Part shown: positions 1-10,500 of the stretch, in pieces
How the letters are laid out: each line of letters begins with the position of its first letter
Position numbering within the stretch: position 1 is the first letter of the stretch
Assembly: GCF_901709675.1 (NCBI RefSeq)
Contig: NC_051098.1
Location: 10,479,000-10,542,999, forward strand
DNA: 64,000 nt
From: Syngnathus acus
Taxonomy: Eukaryota; Chordata; Actinopteri; Syngnathiformes; Syngnathidae
Reading direction: 5' to 3'
Made by a program: the position numbers and the translations under genes
The notes under the pieces: model-generated
Databases searched by the model: none
The model's input: the letters and a program-made list of their open reading frames with translations, nothing else
Told to the model about the DNA's origin: nothing

Positions 1-3000
1 CACAGGGGTGAGGAGAGACGGAGGAAACAGCTTTACTTCTCTGTTTTCTGCTTTCTGATCAAAGGACATGAGAGAAAAGTATCATTCCGAAAAAAAAATA
101 CAATGAATAGATAGAAACATATTTGAAACTTTTTCTTTAGATGCACTGAAAAACAAAAACTAGATGCCAGGTGACATTTTCCAAATACAGGTGCATCTCA
201 ATAAATTAGAGTTCAGGCTAATGTTCATTTAAAAATTTGAAATGCATGTTGGTGCCGAAAAACTTGGAATTAGCTCAAGTTCAGTTATGAAGCAGTGAAA
301 AACTTTTTTTTTTGTATTTATGCTTTCAAAACAAATAAAGACAATGAATAATGATAGTGACAAGCTAATGGTTTGTCTATTTGATCCAAAGCTAACCAAA
401 CCATTTTAAACTTATTGACGTTTTTAGACAGCATATAAAATGAGAAGTCTTCAACCCAAAAGAAGAATTTATATGTCAATTTAAAAGTAACACTACTAAT
501 CAGAACACTCGTTCAAAGCCTTTCAACAAACTTTCCGTATTTGTGGACTTTCGTCACTCCGATGTGACAACCTCTCATACCAACAATTTGATCTCTTGAT
601 ACTCATTTCAGAAAATCAATGTCAAGCCAAATTCACGCCAGTGTGCTTTCACCCACGATTCACCTCTGAGATGACTGCGTCAGTGTTTGTGTGTGCGGTA
701 TGATGGGTCACTGTGTGTGTGTGTGTGTCTCGGTGTAGCAGCAGTGGCAGACTGGGTGTCTAATTAGAGTCCGGTTGCGTGGTGTGACGAGCTGTGTGAA
801 CTCGGCTGTTCTCCGACGAGCACATTTTCATGGTAAGCGTCTCTTTGGGGGCCTGCAGGTTTTCAATGAACTCATTTGCACATCAAAACAGGCCAGGAAA
901 GGGATAGTGCTCAAGGAGGGGGGAAGGACTGCCAGGGGAGGGAGGGCAGGCCAATGAAGGATGCTTTATTTTCTCCTGTTTTTTTTCCGGGGGGCAAAGG
1001 GATGGAGTCTATGAGGGAGGCACATTGATGCCATAATGATCGACTTTAATCAGACCCATGACCAGCTGCATGGATTTCTCCTGTGCAGACAATAACATGG
1101 TGTCAGCAGATAAACTGCTGCGGTGTTTTAAGAATTTTCATAAAAACAAACGTTGCTAATCCTAACCCAAATCATCTCACTCTGCATTTCTAAGTACATT
1201 TTGAAAACTCTTGTAGACAGAATGAAACAATCCCTGATAGATCTACAAGGGAGTGCACCACCTTTTCCGGGAGTTGAACTTTTAGTTTAACTTTTGACCC
1301 AGACAAATGAGCTGCCCAGTGCAACTGACGCTGACACTATTAAGCCTCCTGCGTGAGCCAGAGCAAGAGAAGAAAAACAGCGTGGAGTCACAGCCAAACT
1401 AAATGTTTCGATGGAGGCTGAGCTTACTCCTGAAAGTGGACATTATGGGGTGGAGTTTTCTCCAGAATGAGCCTAGTGATGATTGGATGGCTCCTTTCCC
1501 AAACTGCAGACCTCAGGTGTGTGTGTATTTGTGTACACTCGTGTGTGTGTGTGCGTGCGTGCGTGTGAGTTTTGAAGGTGTTCCCGGCAGACACGTCTCT
1601 GGCGCCAAAGTAGCCGCAGCTCAAACAAACTCTGTTTTTGGACTGAACCTTCCTTTTTGCGTCCATCTGAAATGTTGTGCTGTGTGATTTCTCTTCCTTT
1701 GGTAAAACGAGAAACTAAATTTAGCTTCTAATGAGCTGGAACCACAGTATGGATGTGCTGATTGAGAGCATATTAGTGGAAAAAGAAACAATAACATCCT
1801 GCTTATCTAATGTTTTTAAGGAGATTAAAGATAGATGGCGCTGTTTCTTTGGAATTATTCACATTTTTTGTATTAAATACAGAGCAGTGACTCAATTGTG
1901 GAATTAATGTTTATTAAATACACACATGTATCAATCCTTAATTTACCAACTCAGGGTCGGTGGTGATGCATAAGTACCAAAAACACGTCAACATGTCACT
2001 ATCAGTCTTCCTGATATAGAATGCCTTGACCTAGGCCTGGCCTACTTTTAGCAGATGTCATTTTGGCCCAATAATATTCAATCTTCTGTTTAATGTCTAT
2101 TTACTGAATGACATCATGTCTACAAATGACACTGGTTATTTGTTTACCGATAAGAGGACTAAAAAATAGCGGTAATAGTTGGAAAAAAAAAAAAAAGTCA
2201 AGTAAGTTTCTCCCAAGCATGTAGCACATTTCCAATTTATGTCTTTCGTTGAAACAAATGAAGAAACTGAGTCCAAAAACAGCAGCTCCAGTCTTATCTG
2301 AAGTGCTGGCTGCAGGTGGAACAAGCTGCTTTGTGTCTCACACAGCAAGTGCTCGGCTTCTCCGGGTCATGTCACTGGAGTGTAATCTTGGGACGGAGCA
2401 CGCGCCCCCGTTCAGGCATCCATGAAGTGGAACATGCGGCTTAAACACCACCAACCGAGTCTCCGGCTGTGAACTCCCTCCAAGCAAAACACCTCTTTTA
2501 ATCGTTAAATGTGATCTGCACAGTACCAGAGTCCAAACCGTGAACGGCTGTCTGCATTGGCCCGGTAATAAAACACACAAAGGGGAGGATGATCACCCCC
2601 CCTCGCCCCCTCCCATCTTGTCCTGGAGAAAGTAATTGAGGCTAACTCAGGCATGGCACATATCCACAGAACACTGCACCTAGTTGACATGTTTTTTTGA
2701 TTTATAACTAAGAACTTAGAATTCATTAACACATAAACTCCAATGCGTAGCGAACAATCCGTCATACAAGAATGATACTTTAACTTTGCTGGAATGCAAA
2801 TGCTCCACTCCTGCTTCCAACTTGAAGGCAATATTCTCAGAATGGCGCTGCACATAAAAATAATGTCCCGGTTATCATGTTTTTCCATGCTATCACTCGA
2901 ATGCGCTACACAGGCATGAAACAATCGGTCCCGCTGCTGTCAATCATGTTTAGTCACTGTTTTACTATGGCTGCAATTCACATTAGTGCTTAAATTGTTG

Positions 3001-3780
3001 AAGTCCTGCGATGCAAAACTATTTACTCTATTTGACAGCATGTGCGCCAACATGGAGGTGTGTAATAAAATTGGCGTCATTACCGAGATGTTATTTGCAG
3101 GACCCAAATTGGGCTATTTTCATCATGAAAATAACGCCAAGCGTGGCTTTTTCTCATGATGATTTCAATGTGAGAATAAAAGGTGCATTGTTTGGTTTTG
3201 TTAGGTCAAATAAAGATAATGCCTTGCAGTTTATGTGGAAATTCAGCCGCTGCTGAGTAGCTTCAGCACAATCGACACGACCGCAAACCACCTATAAATA
3301 CCAATCTTACATCACCTTGCTCAAACCACACAAATAGGAGAAGTCGTGCCAAAATGGTACCAGGCAATGAGGGTGAAATGCGTCTGTGATGCGTCGTGGA
3401 TGATCAAAGCGTTTTCCCGGGCTCAAGCAGAGCAGCAAAGAGCAACAGCGGTGATTAAACCAGCTATTAATTAAACATATTCTTCTGTGCACTGCTGCTG
3501 CATTTGAAAAAAGGCGTGATGCAAACGTTCATTCTTGCTATAGTCTGTCCCTCTTTTCATCAGCGAGTCTCTTTGAGGATTATCTTCGGAGACGCCTCTG
3601 GGACGCATTTGGAGACGAGAGCCGCTGCAGAGACATTCCCAGAGAGAGAAATCAGCAAAACAAGACATGAGCGCTCACTTGTGACATATTAATTCTCTCA
3701 TTCAACTCTGAAATATTCATCACAAGAGGCGGCGAAATTGTTTCCAAAACGACAACAAGCCAGGCGCTCGGAGTTGAACT
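1..3780. other. Non-coding 3' flank of fzd9
   Basis: No gene is supported here. Short open frames occur on both strands but lack family similarity, codon structure or splice context. The stretch holds a short TG run at 711-728, an imperfect TG/CG-rich run near 1517-1568, and AT-rich unique-looking DNA. A block near 1015-1110 resembles regulatory DNA and is listed under findings. The right end probably runs into the 3' end of the fzd9 transcript. Confidence 0.6.
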
Positions 3781-3793
3781 GAAGTTTTACAAA

Positions 3794-3799
3794 TTTATT
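3794..3799 (-). terminator. fzd9: Candidate poly(A) signal of fzd9
   Basis: TTTATT on the plus strand reads AATAAA on the minus strand, about 330 bases after the fzd9 stop codon. A T-rich stretch lies between. Other AATAAA-like sites occur nearby, so the exact 3' end is uncertain. Confidence 0.4.
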
Positions 3800-4128
3800 A
3801 TTTGTCATCCAAAAATAAAGTCGAGAGCCGGTGTTCTTACAAAAGGCACTTCATCTCTTTTTGAATAAATGCATCCAAACACAACATCCGGTGAGGGCAA
3901 AAAGATGAATTTAAATTAAATATATTTACAATAAATAAACATTTATACAGATTTATACATCTAATTGTGCTGCTTTGTAGAAGAAAAATCCCACAATCGC
4001 TTCTAACGGTCCACTACACGGAACAATATGGCAATACTGAACATGTCCCTTTTTGCAAACCATCTTGACCAGCCCCCCCCCTCCCCTCAGGTGTCTTTTT
4101 AGCAGCTCCTTATGCGTGCATGCGGGTG

Positions 4129-5883
4129 TCAGACATGAGTGGGAGTGTCTGCATGCAGTTCCGTCTTGGCCATGTGCAGGACCACGGCGGGCGATTTGTA
4201 ATGGCAGTGGGTGCTGCTGCAGCTGACTCCGCTGCAGGGCTTCCTGCTGCTAGTCCTGTCCGCCAGCTTCCTGCTGCACAGACCCTGCCACGTCTGCAAG
4301 GTCTTGGAGCTCCACACCCACACACCGCTGGTGATGCCCACCACCAGAGACATGAAGATCTTCAGCATGAAGATAGCCACGGTGGGCACGGAGTCCTGCA
4401 GGGAGCAATCGCCGGCGTGGCCGTTGAAGGAGCCGCACGTGGCTTTCCTCCCTCTCAGCTTCCAGTAGTCCATGTTGAGCCTCTCGTAGAAGTAGCAGAC
4501 GATGACGCACGTGGCGGGCACAGTGTAGAGGATGGAGTAGATGCCGATTTTCACCATGAGCTTCTCCAACTTCTCCGTGTTGGTGCCCTCAGTTTTCATC
4601 ACCTTGCGGATGTGGAAGAGCGCTACGAAGCCGGTGAGGATGAAGGACGTGCCGATGACCAGGTAGCATGAGAGGGGGATGAGGACGAAGCCGGTGAGCG
4701 CCCCAGAGTCCATGCTGCCCACATAGCAGAGGCCCGTCAGCTCATCTCCGGCCACCTTCCTCATGGTGAGGATGATGATGGTTTTAAGAGCCGGGATGCC
4801 CCACGCCGCCATGTGAAAGTAGTTGCTGTGCGCCTCGATGGCTTCATGACCCCACTTCTTCCCCGCGGCCAGAAACCAGGTGAGGGTGAGGATGACCCAC
4901 CAGATGGAGGAGGCCATGCCGAAGTAGTAGAGGATGAGGAAGACGATGGTGCACCCTGTGGATTCCAGACCTTCCTGGATGATGTACAGCTCGCCGTGCT
5001 CCCGGTCGCAGGCGATGTTCTCGGCGCCCGCCACGGAGCGGATGATGAAAGCCACTGAGTAGACGTTGTAGCACATGGAGAGGAAGATGATTGGCCTTTC
5101 CGGGTACTGGAAGCGGTGCGGCTCCAGTAGGAAAGTGAGCACGGTGAAAGCGGTGGATACAAAACACAGGATGGACCACACTGTCATCCAAATGAAGGCA
5201 AAGTCTTTGTCTCGCCTGGACCAGAACACGTCCACGGTAGGCGAGCAGCGCGGCGCACACGACTGACTCTTCTCCACAAACTGGAACTTATCGGGGTTCT
5301 CGCAGGAGCCGCTGCCGCCGCTCGAGGAGCGCCCGCCGCTGGTCCCTGCCTGTCGAGGGCGAGGGGGCACAGGGAGCATGCCCTCACCTTTCTTGCCCTC
5401 GGTTCTGGTCTCGTTCTCAGGGGCTTCCATGCACAGGGCGTTGGGATCGTTCCTGGTGGGCAGCTTGGAGCAGTCGAGCGAGTCCGGCCAGGTGTAGCTG
5501 AACTTCTTCATGATGGGGGCGCATCTCTCCCGCGCCTGCTCGCACATGGGTCTGCAGGCAGGGATGGAGGTGGACACTTTGTCAGTGCACATGGGTGCGT
5601 AGAGGGAGCACAGAAAGAAGCGGAGGTGCACGTCACAGCCGTAAGCCACCAGAGGGGCAAACTCATTCAGCTTGATGGCAGCCTCCTTCTGGTCGTCATG
5701 GTCCATGAAGTTGGGCATGCGCGTCAGGTTGTAGCCGATGCCCTCGCACATGGGGATGGTGATGGGCTCGCACTTGGCCGGTCTTCCTCGCTCCAGCTCG
5801 TACGAGCCAATCTCGAAGCTGGAGCCAGAAATCACCAGCAGGCACCACAGAAAAATCGCCACCTTCAGCGGACAACCATCCAT
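4129..5883 (-). CDS. fzd9: Frizzled-9 Wnt receptor, single exon
   Basis: Seven-pass Wnt receptor of the plasma membrane, feeding Dishevelled/beta-catenin and polarity signalling. The model has 584 residues; the human protein has about 591. A hydrophobic signal peptide covers residues 1-22. The cysteine-rich Wnt-binding domain follows (about 23-145), with family motifs such as IGYNLTRMPN, RFFLCSLYAPMC and CRPMCEQAR. Then come a low-complexity Gly/Ser linker, seven membrane segments (about 220-535), and the Dishevelled-binding KTLQTW just after TM7. The tail motif THCHYKSPAVVLHM and a C-terminal PTHV identify FZD9 rather than FZD10, which ends differently. The start at 5883 is preferred because it has A at -3 and G at +4 and opens directly into the signal peptide. 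In-frame ATGs at 5889 and 5919 would add 2 or 12 residues. The frame is intact. Teleosts can carry fzd9a and fzd9b; I cannot tell which this is. Confidence 0.95.
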   Translation of the reverse strand: MDGCPLKVAIFLWCLLVISGSSFEIGSYELERGRPAKCEPITIPMCEGIGYNLTRMPNFMDHDDQKEAAIKLNEFAPLVAYGCDVHLRFFLCSLYAPMCTDKVSTSIPACRPMCEQARERCAPIMKKFSYTWPDSLDCSKLPTRNDPNALCMEAPENETRTEGKKGEGMLPVPPRPRQAGTSGGRSSSGGSGSCENPDKFQFVEKSQSCAPRCSPTVDVFWSRRDKDFAFIWMTVWSILCFVSTAFTVLTFLLEPHRFQYPERPIIFLSMCYNVYSVAFIIRSVAGAENIACDREHGELYIIQEGLESTGCTIVFLILYYFGMASSIWWVILTLTWFLAAGKKWGHEAIEAHSNYFHMAAWGIPALKTIIILTMRKVAGDELTGLCYVGSMDSGALTGFVLIPLSCYLVIGTSFILTGFVALFHIRKVMKTEGTNTEKLEKLMVKIGIYSILYTVPATCVIVCYFYERLNMDYWKLRGRKATCGSFNGHAGDCSLQDSVPTVAIFMLKIFMSLVVGITSGVWVWSSKTLQTWQGLCSRKLADRTSSRKPCSGVSCSSTHCHYKSPAVVLHMAKTELHADTPTHV

Positions 5884-6440
5884 GCTCATCGTGGAGGTCA
5901 AAAATAGAGGTCGCTTCATATATACATTAAGATAGAAATGGGGCTGGAACAGTGTCAGAGCCTCGCTATTTCCCCATATCGAAAGCTGGAGTTACTCCGT
6001 TCAGCAAACACTTAAAATCACACAAAGTCTTCTGGCTGGGAATAAAAGTCCGTGATTTAAAAAAAGAAGAAGAAGCAAAACGATTCAAAAAAGCGGAGGG
6101 GGAGTCCTTCACATGACAGTCAGCTCCGCGAGAGGAGACGAAGGACAAGCGTACCGATCTTCGGTTGCTTGTGCTGCCGCTTCGAGGCTGCCGCACACTG
6201 AGACCGGAGAGCCGCGGTGGAGGGCTTGTGTCTGGGGGGGAAGGAGAGGGAGAGGTGGAGGGGAGAGGAGAGGAGGGGGCGTGAGTCGTTGCGTGCCTCT
6301 CACGTTTCAGCGGAGGCACCCCACGCGGGGGAAGACTGCACAGATGGCGGGGGACGCTCAAATACTTCTGGTGTGACAATACTGCATGCGCTCTCGCTAA
6401 ATAAATATCTACATATATAAATATAATATCTGCAACTTAG
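5884..6440 (-). promoter_or_regulatory. fzd9: 5' leader and promoter region of fzd9
   Basis: This interval lies immediately upstream of the fzd9 start. The part at 6110-6360 is markedly richer in G+C and CpG than the flanking AT-rich DNA, as expected for a developmental gene promoter. No TATA box at a convincing distance was recognised, so the transcription start is not placed. Confidence 0.4.
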
Positions 6441-6442
6441 TC

Positions 6443-6445
<3 letters not shown>

Positions 6446-6526
<81 letters not shown>
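6446..6526. repeat. (CT)n microsatellite
   Basis: About 80 bases of nearly pure CT repeat end in a short CTTT variant. It lies about 560 bases upstream of the fzd9 start codon, so length variation here could affect the promoter. That effect is inference only. Confidence 0.97.
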
Positions 6527-6531
<5 letters not shown>

Positions 6532-7020
6532 CTTAGAAATAAATTAAATTCTCTTTGTTTTATTCACCAGATGATAAGGACGTCTGAAAATAATTGCATA
6601 AAATCCAAATGAAAGCCACATAGTAGTAGCTACACAGTGAAGCTAGTCAGTATGGACAATTGTTTCCATCTAGTGGTTGAATATGCAGAGCATGCATATG
6701 TCACAGCTGTTGCAAGGAGCATTTGATCTTTTCTCAAACAGAGCTGGAACTCGAGAATTTTGGCCTCTTGCCCCGCAGCATTGAATTGACTGTCAAGTTC
6801 AGATTGTCTATATTAGAAGGGCGACTGTTCGAGACAGTTTAACACTGATTTATTGGTAACAGTTCATCAGTTGTTCTTTAGATAACTTAAAGAACTTTAG
6901 AAATATTTATTTCTAACGTTTTGAGATCATACACTAGAAAAAAAGCGCAACTTGTATTTTGGGGTGTAAAATTATAATTTAAGTTGTAATAATTTAAAAA
7001 TCTACACTAAATGATTTATG

Positions 7021-7190
7021 GCAGGGATGCCCAATACGTCGATTGCGATCTACTGGTAGATCGCGAAGGAGTTGTGGGTGGATCGCATGACATTCAAAAG
7101 TGGGGGATCCATCTGCACGATGACATTTGTCTTTTGATTGACATACAGGGTAGCCAATCTGACGTCTGAACTTTTGACACATTACGCATG
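7021..7190 (+). mobile_element. hAT-type transposon end, fragment
   Basis: The phrase around GATCGCGATCTAC-like bases (here TGCGATCTACTGGTAGATCG, 7045-7064) is a pattern I know as the end of abundant hAT/ZBED-like elements in fish and other vertebrates. It is followed within 150 bases by a remnant of hAT transposase coding sequence on the same strand. Both are probably parts of one decayed, internally deleted copy. The exact ends and target duplication were not found. Confidence 0.5.
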
Positions 7191-7299
7191 CGCGTTAAAG
7201 CACGCCAATTTGTTCATTTACCTTGCTGCGTCACTGGCCTCCAATTTATTTAAACTAAAGGGAATAAAAAGTTCAGGGCTCATGGACAGTTCTGGAACT

Positions 7300-7517
7300 T
7301 ACTAACAGAGCGGAAATATCCAAATGTGCCATCTCCCTGACTGCATTATTTGGTTCCACCTATTTGTGCAAATCAGCCTTTTCCAACATGAAGATTATTA
7401 AGTCTAAATGTCATGACTGATGATCATCTGGAAGCATGCTTGAAGCTGGCTATTAGCAGCTATTGTCCAGACAATGCTGCCTTGGCTGACGACATTCAGT
7501 GCAAGTCATCAGAGTAA
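7300..7517 (+). pseudogene. hAT transposase C-terminal remnant, frameshifted
   Basis: This is the dimerisation end of a hAT-superfamily transposase, in two frames. The first frame reads FGSTYLCKSAFSNMKIIKSK and ends in a stop at 7416-7418. The second resumes at MTDDHLEACLKLAISSYCPD and runs to TAA at 7515-7517. Family members read straight through this junction with a few more residues between, so the copy has a small deletion and a frameshift. No catalytic domain is visible upstream. It is a dead relic, probably of the same insertion as the fragment at 7021-7190. Confidence 0.8.
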
Positions 7518-10500
7518 GGTAAGGGCAAACAATGTGCAATGTGAGTTGTATTGTGCAATGTGGGTTCATGCAATTATGCAAGATACAACAATGTGTCTTG
7601 AAGATGCATTTCAAATTCAATTAAAAAATACTTATGATAAAAATGAAAAAACAAAGAAAGAATACACAATATTAAATAGTAATCATAATAACTTTAATAA
7701 TGATAATATAGAAGAAATAAATGGTTTTTTTTTGCATTTTTATTGAAGGCATGTAGAGTATTTTGACTTAGTCATCTTATAAGAGGTGATTTATTGCAAT
7801 AGTGTTTGTTAGCACAGCAAAGTAAATGAAACATTGAAGATTTGCCATCAGGTAAAGAAAAAAAAAAGCTTCGATTCAAGTCCAATGCAGTCAAATCTAA
7901 AGTGTGTTCTCAACTTCGAGATAATATCTTGTATGCTCTTGCAGAAACACTGTGAAAATCAGTTGAAATGGCTTTGGCTGAATCTCCACATCAGCTCTGC
8001 AAATTCTTAAGAGTGGCTGTCCAAGATAAGACATTTGAACGGGCCAAGAGACACCTGAGAGTACCTTTAAAAGGTCCTAGATTGTTATCGAGGCATAATC
8101 ACTTGGTATGCTGGGCAACACATATCATGATTCATTAACATCCTAGCATTATTTGACTTTTTATTCACAGTATTGTTTGACTCTTAGTGCTTTTTGCGTC
8201 ACTGAGTTTAGTCATGGATGGATTAAGGAAGGTTATCCACATTGGTTAAAATGATTATTAGTGTAAACAACTCAAAAGTCACTTTGGATAGGCACCAACC
8301 ACACATTCCCCTGCTCAGGATTATAGAAAATGGATTGATGTATGGATGTGATTTTTGCGGGTGCAGCAAATTCCAACAGTCCTGTCATCAGTATGATGTC
8401 GTCCAGCCGAGCGAACCGCTACAAATTCTCTTTTCTGTTTCCCTTCATTTCCAGGCTTTGTATCTGCAGTGCCAAGCTAAGCTAACCGTTGTAAGGTCAT
8501 TTAACCACAGAAGTGAGAGTGGCATTGATTTTGTGCATTTGAGCACATTTTCCAAAACAAAAATAATCTTTGAATACATAATGATCCCCCCACTGAACAA
8601 CCGACTTATTCTCTGTGTTCCAGAGTTAATAACCATGAAAAAAAAATCACTGACACTGTGCTGCTTATTAGTTAGAGAGACACGAGGTCTGACCGCAATG
8701 CTTTCGGATCCTGGAGGGTCCATTGTGATTTCCCCCCACTTAATTTCATTATTTTTTTATTGACCTTGACAGTAAATGCGCAAAAGCAAATGAATAGGAA
8801 CTATTTTGAATTAGGCCTTCTTTCTGGCTCAATTTTACGTCTATTTATTTTTGCTATCCGGTGGAGGTAATCGTATAGTTTAATGGTTGAACTTACCGAC
8901 TCTTTCTTTCTCTTAAAAAACGGTCGCATGTTAAGTCTTTGTATGCTTTGTAATAACCACCCTCCACTAGAATGGGCATCTTTAATTTCACACATTCATC
9001 AGACGAGCTGATGGAGTGTGGGCCTTGTAATTACTACCTCTTACTTATTGCTTATCATATATCAGGAACAAAGCTATAAACATCTCTTGGAAAACAATGC
9101 ATGAGAATACGATCTCCGAGACACGGGCTGTCCGAGATTGTTTTGGATGTAATGTGAGAGACAACTCTCATTCAAAGCTATTCATCACATCTGCTGTAGT
9201 GCCTGCGGTGAACTGCCGAGGCTTGGATCACACTTTTGGGTCTTTGCTCATGTTGTGTTGTGTTAATCTGTAAATTATACGGTGCCACGGGAGAGTGTAA
9301 ATCAGCAGCTGTTTATTCTAATTATGACTGGGCCTGTAGAGTTTAGTGAAGTCATTCAACTCTATTTGAATTTGTAATCAGCACCAAAAGAAGGGCCTTG
9401 TTTTACTTTCACTCATACAATCTTATAATCTATTAGGTGAATGGGAGTGATTCATTCTCTTCATCCATCTGTGTTCCTCATCCAAGAAATAACACCATTT
9501 AGAGCTTGTGCTCGGTCATTTAAACATGACTAAGTTAGTGAAATAATTTCCATGTTGACACTTGACTCAAATTGACACTGGTGCCAGAAATAGTAGCGCC
9601 TGTCAAACTGTGTGGGGGGGGGGAGTGAAGTATGAGTTATTGTGATGGCTTCAACATCTGGAAACTGAGCAAAATACAAATTGACAATTCTATTATTAGT
9701 CCGTATATTTTTAATCACTAGTGTTGTGTAAGAACACAGTTCGTGTGTGCCTAATGTACACATGATAATTGTGAAAAAACTTCTCCTGCCTAGCAATAAA
9801 CAAAACACTACACTGCAAGCTTTATGTGACATTGTTAGCTACTCTGCTCATTGTATAGTGCCATATTTAAACTACCAACATATTTGTAAAGCGATAGTTC
9901 CACCCACGTGGGAAGAGTGGAATTCATATAAACATTGTTTGTGCAACAGCTTGTTGAAAATAGACATTACAAGGTGGACAAAGTGCCACCAGCCATTCCC
10001 CAAAGTACGTACCATCCATTTGTTATTCATTGTACACAATGTAAAACTGCACAACTGAGCTAAATGAGCGAAATAAAATATTAAACAGTTGGCAAGGTAA
10101 CATATGTTTATCATAGTACAGTGCAGCGACATGTAATTCAAAGTGCTTCACACAAGTCATTAAAATACAATGACAATGTGAAAAAGACCAGATTTAAAAG
10201 AACAGACATGAAAATGTCAAACAGAAAGAGGCCCCACGATTGAGCCTTGTGGTACCCCTTATGTAATTTTGAGTTTCTTTTCATCAGTACAATGCAGTTC
10301 AGCACTTTACCGCTTCAAACTACAACCAAAATAATAGCTATGCTATATTTGACTCAGCATGAAACCCGGCATTGTTTTGGTGTTTTATGTTGTTTACTGT
10401 TTTTAATTCAGTAATTAATTTTTTTAACCATCATTGGTTTTGTATGTCAAAATCTTTCTTCATATACAATACTTTGTATGCAGCAATGATTTTTGCTCTT

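Noticed and set aside
4120-5266. Several open frames on the plus strand and other minus frames across fzd9
   Set aside because: They are shadows of the GC-rich fzd9 coding exon; none has recognisable domains.
4129-5883. Identification as frizzled-10
   Set aside because: FZD10 ends in PTCV with a different tail; this protein has the FZD9 tail THCHYKSP and ends PTHV.
8242-8763. 173-codon open frame
   Set aside because: No domain, no codon bias, no splice context, and repeat-like AT-rich surroundings.
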